DNA from: SURF-24 sp964537965
Lineage (GTDB): Bacteria; Bacteroidota; Ignavibacteria; Ignavibacteriales; SURF-24
Length of the DNA stretch: 23,938 bases
Direction of reading: 5' to 3'
Assembly: GCA_964537965.1 (NCBI GenBank)
Contig: CAZIDB010000057.1
Coordinates: 1 to 23,938, forward strand
The translations under genes and the position numbers were made by a program. The notes below the pieces were generated by a model. It was given only the letters and a program-made list of their open reading frames with translations, ran no database searches and had not been told where the DNA came from. Positions 7,520-16,138 of this stretch are shown one piece after another; position 1 is the stretch's first letter; each line of letters opens with the position of its first letter.

Positions 7520-8920
7520 ATGATTACACTTATACCTGCCTGGGCACAACATCACGAAGAATTCTGGAATGCAATCCGGAGAAGAAATCTTTGGTTTATT
7601 AAACTAAGATATGCTGCAGTAATATTGCTTTTATTCCTGCTTGTTGGAATTGAGTTTGTTCTTGAATTACCACTGACTAAAATCCAGCTTACTGCTATTG
7701 TATTTATAATGCTGTCAATCCTTGGATATAATCTTGTAATTCATTGGATAAGGAAATTTATAAAACCAACCACAAGGTTCAACAATCTTCATCTCTCGTT
7801 GTTAATGATGATACTTGATTTGGTTTCCTTAACATCTTTAATTCATTACAGCGGAGGAATGGAAAATCCTCTTTATATGTTTTATATCTTCCACATGATA
7901 ATCGGAAGCCTCATCCTGCCGGAAATTGTTATTTACAGTATAGCAACTGCGGTTATAATTTCTTTTTCGGTAATGGTACTCTTTGAGTACTATGGAATTA
8001 TTCAGCATCATAATATAGCCGGCTTATTAGCTGTTCCAATTTATGATAACCTTCATTTTATTTTAATTGTTCTTGTGGTTTTCAGCCTGATGATGTACGT
8101 AAGCGTTTTTCTTGCTAATAAGATTGCAAGACAATTGTATGAACAGGAACAGAAATTATGGGAATCAATTGAAAAACTGAATGAAGCAGAAAAAGTAAAA
8201 CAAAAATATGTGATAGGAATTGTGCACGAGATTAAATCACCAATTGCTGCGGTTGAATCATATATCGATCTGATAATTAAAAATTATGTTGGTCCGGTAA
8301 GCAGGGAAGTGGAAGAAAAATTATTACGTGCAAAAACAAGAACAGATGAAGCAATTAAGATGATAAATAACGTGCTTCATATTTCAAAGTTAAGATTGCT
8401 TGATGAAATTGCGGACGAAGAAATTCCTGTAGTTGAAATTGCAGAATCAATTATTACCAAACAAAGAGTAGTAGCTGATTCTAAAAACATTGAATTAATA
8501 TTAAAGAAAGACTGCGAAGAGAATGCAAAATTATTTGGTGATCATGTATTAATTGAAATCGCATTGTCAAACATCCTGAATAACGCTATAAAATATGTTG
8601 GAGACAACGGCAAAGTAGAAATGATCCTGAAAAAGGAGAACGAGAATTGTGTTATTGAAATTTGTGATAACGGAATTGGTATTCCGGCAAGCGACCAGGA
8701 AAAGATATTTGATGAATTTTACCGCGCTTCAAACATAAAGCATAAAGGTTATGAAGGAACGGGTCTTGGGCTTTCGCTTGTAAAGCAAATAATTAAAAAG
8801 CATAATGGAAACATTAAAGTGCTTAGTCCTTCAAGGTTGCAAACCAATGAAAAACCGGGTACAAGCTTTATAATTTCATTCCCTATTAAAGAACAATTAC
8901 GGCAGGCTAAAGAGTTTTAA
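7520..8920 (+). CDS. Membrane sensor histidine kinase with RegB-like G-G-x-x-N-P loop
   Basis: A 466-residue kinase. Residues 24-200 contain about six hydrophobic segments (roughly 30-50, 55-77, 92-110, 117-135, 137-157, 178-198). Between the third and fourth is S-G-G-M-E-N-P-L-Y (111-119), much like the G-G-x-x-N-P-F loop that in RegB/PrrB kinases is tied to quinone sensing. A coiled linker leads to HisKA with H236 (V-H-E-I-K-S-P-I-A) and HATPase with N-N-A-I-K-Y, D-N-G-I-G-I-P and G-T-G-L-G-L. The redox-active cysteine next to the RegB H box is not seen. No clear ribosome site precedes the ATG, and the start is chosen as the first in-frame ATG before the membrane domain. Redox or quinone sensing is inferred; no response regulator gene follows it. 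Its last 24 bases overlap the convergent gene on the other strand. Confidence 0.88.
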   Translation: MITLIPAWAQHHEEFWNAIRRRNLWFIKLRYAAVILLLFLLVGIEFVLELPLTKIQLTAIVFIMLSILGYNLVIHWIRKFIKPTTRFNNLHLSLLMMILDLVSLTSLIHYSGGMENPLYMFYIFHMIIGSLILPEIVIYSIATAVIISFSVMVLFEYYGIIQHHNIAGLLAVPIYDNLHFILIVLVVFSLMMYVSVFLANKIARQLYEQEQKLWESIEKLNEAEKVKQKYVIGIVHEIKSPIAAVESYIDLIIKNYVGPVSREVEEKLLRAKTRTDEAIKMINNVLHISKLRLLDEIADEEIPVVEIAESIITKQRVVADSKNIELILKKDCEENAKLFGDHVLIEIALSNILNNAIKYVGDNGKVEMILKKENENCVIEICDNGIGIPASDQEKIFDEFYRASNIKHKGYEGTGLGLSLVKQIIKKHNGNIKVLSPSRLQTNEKPGTSFIISFPIKEQLRQAKEF

Positions 8921-9802
8921 TCCGGCAACCTCAACTTCTTTTTTATAAACTGCATTAGTTTCATCTTCTGTAATATAAAGCGTTTTAAGATCTTTGCCTG
9001 CAAATTCTACGTTACTTGGTTTCTTTCCGGGAGTCGTGATTTTTTCTTTTATTGAACCATCAGGTTTAACTACTACAATTGCCTGCCCGCCAAAATGTGC
9101 AATGTATAAATTACCTTCAACATCGAATGCAATTCCGTCCGGGTCACCACCGGGCAAATGAATAAATTCCACCGGTTTAGTTAGCGTTCCATCTTTTTTT
9201 ATATTGAATTGAAGAACTCTTTCTTTGGCAGATTCGCACACAAATAATTTTTTCCCGTCTTTTGAAAAAGCAATTCCATTTGGAAAACATAATCCTGAAT
9301 AAGCAATGGAAACTTTTTTATTCTTTTTGCTAATCCTGTAAACAACACCGTCTGGAATATTCTTATCATATGATTTAGGATCAGTAAAGTAAAGATTTCC
9401 ATTTTTATCGAACGCTAAATCATTAGGTCTGTTAAATTTGTTCCCAAGGTAACCATCAGTAACTAATTCACAATTACCATCTTTATTAAATTTTAAGATT
9501 GCGCCTTTACCATAGTCGCAGGCATATAAAAAATTATCCTTGTTAAAAACTAATCCATTAGTTTTTTCAAATGAGATAGGATTAGTCGGAGCAACAACAA
9601 ACGAATCGCATTTATCCGGTGTGATTCGTGTTATCCATGTACCATAACAATTAGAAACATAAACAGTACTATTTCCATCCCAGGCCGGGCCTTCCGGGAA
9701 TTTCATATTATCTGCTAACTTAACAAAATCACTTTTAATATTTTCCTGAGCGAATATATTAAAGGTTTGAAAAATGAAAATGAAAGTCAGGATATATTTC
9801 AT
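8897..9802 (-). CDS. Secreted SMP-30/gluconolactonase-like beta-propeller protein
   Basis: A 301-residue protein with a signal peptide (about 1-19, hydrophobic F-I-F-I-F, cleavage near F-A-Q-E), so probably periplasmic or exported. The body is a six-bladed propeller of the SMP-30/gluconolactonase/LRE type. The family's metal ligands are recognisable: E37 in F-P-E-G-P-A-W, N127 in R-P-N-D, N175 in F-P-N-G and D222 in D-P-D-G. Family members hydrolyse sugar lactones or other esters using a divalent metal; the substrate cannot be read here. AGGAAG about 6 bases before the ATG on the minus strand supports the start. It is transcribed alone, convergent with the kinase (24-bp 3' overlap) and divergent from the tRNA. 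Confidence 0.88.
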   Translation of the reverse strand: MKYILTFIFIFQTFNIFAQENIKSDFVKLADNMKFPEGPAWDGNSTVYVSNCYGTWITRITPDKCDSFVVAPTNPISFEKTNGLVFNKDNFLYACDYGKGAILKFNKDGNCELVTDGYLGNKFNRPNDLAFDKNGNLYFTDPKSYDKNIPDGVVYRISKKNKKVSIAYSGLCFPNGIAFSKDGKKLFVCESAKERVLQFNIKKDGTLTKPVEFIHLPGGDPDGIAFDVEGNLYIAHFGGQAIVVVKPDGSIKEKITTPGKKPSNVEFAGKDLKTLYITEDETNAVYKKEVEVAGLKLFSLP

Positions 9803-9933
9803 GTGTTCTTCCTCATCTGAATATTATTGTTTGAATAAACTTACACTGAAACAGAAAATAAATCAAAAAAGTTTTTTAATTATTTCTTGGATAGGAAATT
9901 AGCTTTTATTAAATTTCACATCGTAAGAAAGAA

Positions 9934-9953
9934 GAAGACAAACATTTGTCTTC
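9934..9953. repeat. 9-bp inverted repeat abutting the tRNA 5' end
   Basis: GAAGACAAA, spacer CA, then TTTGTCTTC: perfectly self-complementary apart from the 2-base centre, and ending exactly one base before the first tRNA nucleotide. As RNA it could form a leader hairpin next to the RNase P cut site; as DNA it could be an operator or a recombination site. Confidence 0.7.
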
Positions 9954-10027
9954 GGCGCGTTCGTCTAGTGGCTTAGGACGCCGCCCTCTCAAGGCGGAGA
10001 TCGCGGGTTCGAATCCCGCACGCGCTA
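9954..10027 (+). tRNA. tRNA-Glu (CUC anticodon)
   Basis: A complete cloverleaf. The acceptor stem GGCGCGT pairs with ACGCGCT (first pair G-U), discriminator A. The anticodon stem CCGCC/GGCGG encloses loop CTCTCAA, giving anticodon CUC that reads GAG. The T arm is GCGGG-TTCGAAT-CCCGC and the D arm begins GTCTAGTGG. The CCA end is not encoded (CTA follows the discriminator). A weak promoter match (TTGGAT at 9887-9892, TAAATT at 9910-9915, 17-base spacer) lies upstream. Confidence 0.95.
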
Positions 10028-10056
10028 CTATTGCTACAAGATTTCGAAGGTTTACT

Positions 10057-10088
10057 AAGGCGTACAAATTTCTGTGCGCCTTTTTTTT
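10057..10088 (+). terminator. Intrinsic terminator after tRNA-Glu
   Basis: AAGGCGTAC (10057-10065) pairs with GTGCGCCTT (10074-10082), nine pairs with one A-G mismatch or bulge near the loop, around an 8-base loop. The T run extends to 10088. It lies 30 bases past the tRNA, where its transcript should end. Confidence 0.85.
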
Positions 10089-10427
10089 GTGGCTTTTGGG
10101 AAAAATAGTCGTAAGGTCGTGAGTATAGTCGTGAAAAACCTTCATTAGTTTATCTGTATTCTTTTTTATCAAACCGTTCTTTACTTCTCTATAATGTTTT
10201 AAAATTTACTTCAGTATATGATATTATAAATTTTTCAGAAGTTTCTCTAAGATAAATTTAGTGTGAATATTTGTAACAGTTTTCTTAATTTTCTATGCCT
10301 TATGTTCAATACTTTAAAAGCTGTATTGGATAACAAAAGAGAATGCAGGTTAGAATACAGCAGTCACTGCTTTAGGAAATAGTATGCATTACTTTCTAAT
10401 TTAATTCGTGATAACTGCCACTTTGTT
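10089..10427. other. 339-base gap without a gene
   Basis: AT-rich, with no convincing reading frame on either strand. It holds two copies of TAGTCGT (within 10105-10135), a separated 8-bp inverted repeat (10320-10327 with 10354-10361) and an overlapping short palindrome GCAGTCACTGC (10360-10370). The promoter of the following three-gene run is probably here, but I see no match good enough to place it. The gap sits directly downstream of a tRNA gene, a common integration site, yet no integrase remnant or second copy of the tRNA 3' end is seen. Confidence 0.5.
10320..10361. repeat. 8-bp inverted repeat in the leader of the ferredoxin gene
   Basis: GCTGTATT at 10320-10327 and AATACAGC at 10354-10361 are exact reverse complements separated by 26 bases. 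The right arm overlaps a second small palindrome at 10360-10370, so the two would compete as RNA structures. Possible leader structure or spaced operator; may be chance. Confidence 0.3.
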
Positions 10428-10766
10428 ATGAAAAGGTTTGACAAACACATATTTATTTGCGAGAATAAAAGAGTGGAGAATCATCCGCGTGGTTCCTGCG
10501 GTACAAAAAATTCTTCTGATCTCACAGAGAAATTCAAATCCAGGTTAAAAGAACTTGGATTGAATTCGCTTATAAGAACTAATAAAGCCGGTTGTCTTGA
10601 TGCTTGTGAATTCGGTCCGACTATTGTCGTTTATCCTGAGCAAACTTGGTATGGTGGTGTTAAGCCTGAAGATATTGATGAAATTATAAATGAGCATCTT
10701 ATAAATGGAAGACCTGTTGAAAGATTATTAATTAAAGATAAAAGGTTTAACAGGGATGGCGAATAA
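10428..10766 (+). CDS. Thioredoxin-like [2Fe-2S] ferredoxin
   Basis: A 112-residue protein with cysteines C11, C24, C56 and C60 (C-x12-C-x31-C-x3-C), the spacing of thioredoxin-fold [2Fe-2S] ferredoxins (Shethna/NuoE-like). Typical pieces are H-I-F-I-C-E-N near the start, P-R-G-S-C-G, and A-G-C-L-D-A-C-E-F-G-P-T-I-V-V-Y-P. It is cytoplasmic and would carry single electrons; partners are unknown. The start is chosen because it leaves the usual short lead to C11. I see no ribosome site before it, so it may be leader-poor or use another initiation mode. Its last 11 bases overlap the start of the endonuclease III gene, which suggests translational coupling. Confidence 0.88.
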   Translation: MKRFDKHIFICENKRVENHPRGSCGTKNSSDLTEKFKSRLKELGLNSLIRTNKAGCLDACEFGPTIVVYPEQTWYGGVKPEDIDEIINEHLINGRPVERLLIKDKRFNRDGE

Positions 10767-11412
10767 AAAAGAAATTGAGAAAGCAGGAAAGATTTTTACG
10801 CTTTTAAAAAAGGAATATCCTGAAGTAAAATCAGCATTGGATTTTACTAATCCTTTTGAACTGTTAATTGCTACAATTCTTTCTGCGCAAAGTACGGATG
10901 CAAGAGTAAACATCGTTACAAAAGATCTTTTTAAAAAATATAAAGCTCCAAAAGATTTTATAAATGCTCCTTCGGAAGAACTTGAGAAAGATATTTTCTC
11001 AACCGGATTCTATAAAGCAAAAGCAAGGAGCTTAAAAAAATGCTGCCAGGTACTTCAGGATGAATTTAACGGAAAAGTGCCGGGTAATTTTGAAGACTTA
11101 AATAAGCTGCCGGGTGTTGGCAGAAAAACAGCTTCGGTTGTTGCAGGTAATGCATTTGGTATTCCTGCAGTTGCGGTTGATACACACGTAATAAGGTTAT
11201 CTAACCTTCTGGGATTTGTTGATACGACTGATGCCGAAAAAATTGAATTCAGAATAAAAGAACTTTTACCTCAAGAGGATTGGATAAAATCCTCACATTT
11301 ACTTGCAACACACGGAAGAAAAATCTGTATTGCACGAAGACCAAAATGCAGTGATTGTGTAATAAGTAATTTGTGTCCCTCTGCGTTTAAATTAGAATTA
11401 AAAAAGAAGTAG
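10756..11412 (+). CDS. nth: Endonuclease III, DNA glycosylase/AP lyase
   Basis: A 218-residue base-excision repair enzyme that removes oxidised pyrimidines and cuts at abasic sites. The helix-hairpin-helix L-P-G-V-G-R-K-T-A (118-126) holds the catalytic lysine K124, and D142 in V-D-T-H-V is the catalytic aspartate. The [4Fe-4S] loop is C191-x6-C198-x2-C201-x5-C207. Length and motif order match the family. It overlaps the ferredoxin gene by 11 bases and is followed 7 bases later by an HD-domain gene, so all three are probably one transcript. Confidence 0.96.
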   Translation: MANKKEIEKAGKIFTLLKKEYPEVKSALDFTNPFELLIATILSAQSTDARVNIVTKDLFKKYKAPKDFINAPSEELEKDIFSTGFYKAKARSLKKCCQVLQDEFNGKVPGNFEDLNKLPGVGRKTASVVAGNAFGIPAVAVDTHVIRLSNLLGFVDTTDAEKIEFRIKELLPQEDWIKSSHLLATHGRKICIARRPKCSDCVISNLCPSAFKLELKKK

Positions 11413-11419
11413 GAATCAA

Positions 11420-11986
11420 ATGGAAAATCCGGGCAACGACAGAGAATATTGTTTATCACTTTTAATGGAATACACAAAAAGTGACAGCCTGCTAAAACAT
11501 GCATTTGCGGTTGAAGCCTGCGTCCGCGCTTATGCGATAAAATTTAATGAAGATCCGGTGTACTGGGGTAATGTTGCATTACTACACGACTTTGATTATG
11601 AAATGTTTCCAACAGCCGAAGAACATCCATTTAAAGGTTCTGAGATACTTAAAGAAAAAGGATTTGATGAAACTTTCAGGAATGCAGTTCTTTCACACGC
11701 TGATTATTCCGGTGTGCCAAGAAATAATTTATTGTCCAAAGTGCTTTATGCATGTGATGAATTAGCCGGATTTATAACTGCCGTTACTTATGTAAGACCA
11801 AGTAAGAGTATTGACGAAGTTGAGGTCAGTTCAGTAAAAAAGAAAATGAAAGACAAAGCATTTGCAAGAGCGGTTAGCAGGGAAGACATTTTGAAAGGCG
11901 CTGAAGAATTAAGTGTCCCGCTCGAAGAACATATTCAGTTTTGCATTGATGCTATGAAGTTGAACAGGGAAAAAATTGGTTTGTAA
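11420..11986 (+). CDS. HD-domain phosphohydrolase-like protein
   Basis: A 188-residue single-domain member of the HD superfamily, which hydrolyses phosphate esters with bound metal. Candidate metal ligands are H27 (L-K-H-A-F-A-V-E), H56-D57 (A-L-L-H-D-F-D-Y), H93 (L-S-H-A-D-Y) and D113 (Y-A-C-D-E-L). The pattern L-A-G-F-I-T-A-V-T-Y-V-R-P-S-K after the last aspartate is typical of a common uncharacterised bacterial subfamily often annotated only as HD-domain or HDIG protein. AGGAA about 7 bases before the ATG supports the start. The substrate is unknown; the neighbours do not settle whether it acts on nucleotides. Confidence 0.85.
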   Translation: MENPGNDREYCLSLLMEYTKSDSLLKHAFAVEACVRAYAIKFNEDPVYWGNVALLHDFDYEMFPTAEEHPFKGSEILKEKGFDETFRNAVLSHADYSGVPRNNLLSKVLYACDELAGFITAVTYVRPSKSIDEVEVSSVKKKMKDKAFARAVSREDILKGAEELSVPLEEHIQFCIDAMKLNREKIGL

Positions 11987-12008
11987 AAATTTTTTTTAAT
12001 GTTGAATT

Positions 12009-12038
12009 TTGACTTGCATACTACTTTTTACTTATTTA
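12009..12038 (+). promoter_or_regulatory. Weak candidate promoter for the porU block
   Basis: TTGACT at 12009-12014 and TATTTA at 12033-12038, 18 bases apart, lie in the 150-base gap before porU. The -10 match is poor. This is offered only because a promoter is expected in this gap. Confidence 0.2.
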
Positions 12039-12136
12039 TTTTTCAAACAAACAAAGAGGAATTTATAGAGAAATTTGCTACTGTAATTAATTTGGCTTTA
12101 CAAGTACATTAGTTCTACGGAATAAAGATTCACTTT

Positions 12137-15100
12137 ATGAAAAGCAAACTCTCTATAATTATATTTTTTTCTTTGTGCCTGCATTTATTTGCCAACCAGG
12201 ATGTACTTACATTAAAGTCAACAAACTCTTATCTGGAAATTGAATATAAACCTGATTACTCCACAACTACCGTTACAGTAGATAATGATAATTATGTTAA
12301 AGTAATTCTCTCAAACGGATCATTGGAAAATCCGGATGAGATTGGCGCTGCTCAGATTTTGAGCTCTTCATTTATAGTAGGTGTACCTTCTGAATTTGGA
12401 AACACAATACAAATCCTGAATGCTGAATATGAAGATATAAGCGGTAAGCTTTCCCCGGTTCCTTCAATTGAAACTAAGAACGGGCTTACAAATTATATTT
12501 ATAAACTAAGCGATAAATACACATCGGTTTCAGGTGAACTTGCTGGTTTTGGTGAGTTCGGAATTGCGAGAGGTCTTCCTGTACAATCTATTAAACTATT
12601 CCCGGTTCAGTTTGATCAGGCTAAAAATAATATCAGAATTTACAAAAAAATAAAGCTGCGAGTTAATTTCACTTCAGCTCAAACAAATTTCAATGTATCA
12701 AAAGATGAGTTGATTGCGGATGCAGTAATTAATTATAATCAGGCTAAAGCATGGACAATAGTAAAAGATAATTCTCTGAGAAAAGTTAATACAAACGGAG
12801 TTTTATCTACGGGAAAGTGGTGGAAGTTTGAAGCCCCTGATGAAGGAATATATAAAATTACTAAAGCCCAGTTACTTAAACTTAGTTCGGAATTCGGTAA
12901 TGTTGATCCGCGAACAATAAAAATTTATAACAACGGCGGAAAGGTACTTCCGGAAAATATTTTAACAGCAAGACCTGGTGATTTACAGGAAAATGCTATC
13001 TATATTGAAGGCGAAAGCGACGGAAAGTTAGATGATGCTGATTATATACTTTTCTATGGAAGAGGAATTCACTTCTGGGAATATGATGTTAAGACCAAGC
13101 AGATGGTTAGGTATTATCATCCGTACTCAAAAGTAAATTACTACTGGATTACTTACGGCGGTAATAATGGTAAAAGGATGAATATCGTTAAGAGTGTTAA
13201 TGCTTCAGCGGATAATGTTCAAACTACAACCCAGGCATATTTTTCATGGGAAGAAGACAAATCTAAGTTAATGCCCAGCGGCAGATACTATATGGGCGAT
13301 GAGATGACCGAATCCATGAAAACAAGAATTTACAGGAATTATTTATACAACATAATTCCAGGCTCTACAATAACATATAAATTTAATGTTGTAAACAGGG
13401 CAGAGCTCACTTCAGGGTTGAAGATATATGAAAGCGGAAATCTGTTAAAAAGTTTTTCGTTAGGTGGTCTTGGTATCGGTCAATTGGATGAAGCGCAGAC
13501 CTACAGGGGATTAAACTTTAATTTTGAATCCACTTTTAGCGGTTCATTAACAAATGAACAAAGTGAACTTAAATTTATCTATGAACCAAATAGCTCTCCT
13601 TCAATTTCATACATAAATTTTTTCGAGATATATTATAATAAAAATCTTAAAGCTGCCAACGGAGAATTATTATTCTATTGCAACAGGAAAAATGGAGTTA
13701 CGGAATACAAACTTAATGATTTTCCTTCAAGCGATATTAAGATATTTAACATAAGCGATTATGCTAATGTAAACTTAATTTCAACAGATCAGATAAACGG
13801 CGGCGAATGTACATTCCGCGCAGTACAAACTGATTCTGTAGCCACAAAATATCTGGCACTCGTTGCTTCGCAATTTAAAGAACCGAAAAATTTTACAACC
13901 GTCGATAATTCAAATATTCGTGGTATTACCGAAGGCGTTAAATATATTATTATTTCTCCAAAGGATTTTTTATCTCAGGCGGAAACATATAAATCATTCA
14001 AGGAAAATTCTTCAAGAACAAAGCTGTCATCCATTGTCATAAACATTGAAAACATTTACAACGAGTTTTCAGGTGGACTTATAGATGTCTGTGGAATTCG
14101 TGATTTTATTAAATATTGTTATGATAACTGGTCTGTTAGACCGGAATATGTATTGTTCTTTGGTGATGGAGATTACGATTATAAAAACATTGAAGGGAAG
14201 AGTCAAAATTTTATAATTCCATATGAATCTTCCGACTCGTACCATAATATTTATTCTTATTGTTCAGATGATTTTTATGCGTATATAGACGGGACGGATA
14301 ATATCGTTGATATTTCGATAGGTAGATTACCTGTTCTTTCAGCTTCAGAAGCTGAAGAGATGGTAAAAAAAATTATTCGTTATGAAACAGAATCAGAATA
14401 TGGTCTATGGAAAAATCTGATTACTCTTGTTGCAGACGATGGACCACAAGCAGCAGGTAAAACCGATGGCAATATGCATACTGATCAGTCAGAATATATT
14501 TCTAAAAATGTCATCTTGAAATCATTTGATCAGGCGAAAATCTACCTTGCTACTTATCCGACAGTTCAAACTGCTATTGGCAGAAGAAAACCTGATGTAA
14601 ACAAAGCTATTGTAAAAGCAGTTAATGACGGTACATTAATACTAAATTGGATTGGACACGGTAATCCTGAAGTGTGGGCGCACGAGTATGTTTTCGAAAA
14701 AAGTGTATCTATTCCTTTAATGACAAACGATAAATACTTTTTCCTTACTGCGGCAACATGCGATTTCGGCCGGTTTGATGTTCCCGGAACTCAGAGTTCT
14801 ACTGAACTAATGCTTCTTAAACCTGATGGCGGTTCAATAGGAACATTTACATCGGCAAGAACTGTATATGCCGGTGATAATGCCGCATTGAATAATAAAT
14901 TCTACTCATACCTGATGCAGAAAGATTCCCTTAACCAGGTTAGCTTGCTTGGAAAAGTTTACATGCTGACAAAGATGGAAAAGTTCGACACCAATTCAAG
15001 GAAGTTTCATTTGTTCGGTGATCCCACATTAAGATTATTGGTTCCGGATAAGCCTTTAACAATAGATTCAATAAACGGCAAACCTTTAACCTCATCGGTT

Positions 15101-16108
15101 CAGTTGGCTGCTTTATCTAAAGTTAAAATAGATGGAACTATCAGGGATACTAAAGGTAACACGGTTAATTCTTCCGATGGTGAAGTAATTGTATCTGTAT
15201 TCGATTCTGAACGCTCAATTGAATTAACGGAAATGAATTACACTATGGTTATGCAGGGTGGTGTAATTTTCAAGGGCCGTTCTTCAGTTGAGAATGGTAA
15301 GTTCTCAACTGAATTTACAGTTCCGAAGGATATTACTTATGAAAATAAAGCAGGCAAAATTGTTATTTATTATAGCAACTCTTCTAATGACGGTGTTGGC
15401 TATACAACTAATATAACGGTAAATGGAACAGATTCCACGACACACAGTGAAAAGAACGGACCTGAGATAAATATTGCTCTTGATAATCCCGAAGATGCTG
15501 ACGGTTATTTAGTTAACCCGGATTTTACTATGTATGTAAAATTAAATGATGAAACAGGTCTTAATACCACCGGTAATGGAATTGGTCATACACTTGAAGG
15601 TATTCTTAACAATAATGAAACAGAACCAATTGATCTTACAAATTACTTTATTGGTGATCTTAATGCAGGCGGTAAATCCGGCAATGTAATTTATAAATTT
15701 AATGGTCTGGATTATGGCGAATATAACATCCAGGTAAAAGCCTGGGATGTGTTTAACAATTATACAAGCGATGAAAAGAATTTTATTGTTGTAAACGGAA
15801 GCGATTTACTTTTACGCGATGTTGTTAATTATCCCAATCCGTTTTCAAACAATACCATGTTTACATTTCAGCATAACCTTACACAGGCAATTAATGTAAG
15901 AATCAAGATTTATACTGTAGCCGGCAGGCTTATTAAAGAATTGGAAGATTCGAATATTTCTGATAAATTTGTGAAGGTTAATTGGGACGGAAAGGACGCA
16001 GACGGCAATTCTTTAGCAAACGGTGTTTATCTGTATAAACTTATCGTTAAAACCCTTGATGAAAAATTTAATAAAGAGTTCCTGGGGAAATTAGCAATTG
16101 TCAGATAG
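12137..16108 (+). CDS. porU: Type IX secretion system sortase, C25-family peptidase
   Basis: A 1323-residue surface peptidase of the PorU type. A signal peptide spans about 1-20. A long beta-rich N-terminal region (about 25-600) precedes the caspase-fold C25 (gingipain-like) domain, about 600-970. It contains Y-V-L-F-F-G-D-G-D-Y-D-Y, the catalytic histidine H841 (W-I-G-H-G-N-P) and the catalytic cysteine C875 (T-A-A-T-C-D-F-G). Ig-like regions follow, and residues 1229-1323 form a sorting-type C-terminal domain starting V-V-N-Y-P-N-P-F. PorU removes the C-terminal signal from type IX cargo and attaches the cargo to the cell surface. The gene lies 30 bases before porV, its known partner, which strongly supports the call. 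Only weak ribosome-site similarity precedes the ATG. Confidence 0.93.
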   Translation: MKSKLSIIIFFSLCLHLFANQDVLTLKSTNSYLEIEYKPDYSTTTVTVDNDNYVKVILSNGSLENPDEIGAAQILSSSFIVGVPSEFGNTIQILNAEYEDISGKLSPVPSIETKNGLTNYIYKLSDKYTSVSGELAGFGEFGIARGLPVQSIKLFPVQFDQAKNNIRIYKKIKLRVNFTSAQTNFNVSKDELIADAVINYNQAKAWTIVKDNSLRKVNTNGVLSTGKWWKFEAPDEGIYKITKAQLLKLSSEFGNVDPRTIKIYNNGGKVLPENILTARPGDLQENAIYIEGESDGKLDDADYILFYGRGIHFWEYDVKTKQMVRYYHPYSKVNYYWITYGGNNGKRMNIVKSVNASADNVQTTTQAYFSWEEDKSKLMPSGRYYMGDEMTESMKTRIYRNYLYNIIPGSTITYKFNVVNRAELTSGLKIYESGNLLKSFSLGGLGIGQLDEAQTYRGLNFNFESTFSGSLTNEQSELKFIYEPNSSPSISYINFFEIYYNKNLKAANGELLFYCNRKNGVTEYKLNDFPSSDIKIFNISDYANVNLISTDQINGGECTFRAVQTDSVATKYLALVASQFKEPKNFTTVDNSNIRGITEGVKYIIISPKDFLSQAETYKSFKENSSRTKLSSIVINIENIYNEFSGGLIDVCGIRDFIKYCYDNWSVRPEYVLFFGDGDYDYKNIEGKSQNFIIPYESSDSYHNIYSYCSDDFYAYIDGTDNIVDISIGRLPVLSASEAEEMVKKIIRYETESEYGLWKNLITLVADDGPQAAGKTDGNMHTDQSEYISKNVILKSFDQAKIYLATYPTVQTAIGRRKPDVNKAIVKAVNDGTLILNWIGHGNPEVWAHEYVFEKSVSIPLMTNDKYFFLTAATCDFGRFDVPGTQSSTELMLLKPDGGSIGTFTSARTVYAGDNAALNNKFYSYLMQKDSLNQVSLLGKVYMLTKMEKFDTNSRKFHLFGDPTLRLLVPDKPLTIDSINGKPLTSSVQLAALSKVKIDGTIRDTKGNTVNSSDGEVIVSVFDSERSIELTEMNYTMVMQGGVIFKGRSSVENGKFSTEFTVPKDITYENKAGKIVIYYSNSSNDGVGYTTNITVNGTDSTTHSEKNGPEINIALDNPEDADGYLVNPDFTMYVKLNDETGLNTTGNGIGHTLEGILNNNETEPIDLTNYFIGDLNAGGKSGNVIYKFNGLDYGEYNIQVKAWDVFNNYTSDEKNFIVVNGSDLLLRDVVNYPNPFSNNTMFTFQHNLTQAINVRIKIYTVAGRLIKELEDSNISDKFVKVNWDGKDADGNSLANGVYLYKLIVKTLDEKFNKEFLGKLAIVR

Positions 16109-16138
16109 TTTTGTATTTATTTCTTAACGGAGGAAAAA

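Noticed and set aside
10105..10135. Repeated TAGTCGT units after tRNA-Glu as a possible attachment site or array
   Set aside because: Only two short copies, no copy of the tRNA 3' end and no integrase or other mobile gene nearby.
9909..10172. Minus-strand 87-codon open frame containing G-F-E-P-A-I-S-A-L-R-G-R-R-P
   Set aside because: It is the antisense translation of tRNA-Glu and its terminator; this peptide is a well-known false protein arising from tRNA genes.
11987..12008. T-rich run after the HD gene as a terminator
   Set aside because: The T run has no GC stem before it, so it does not form an intrinsic terminator.
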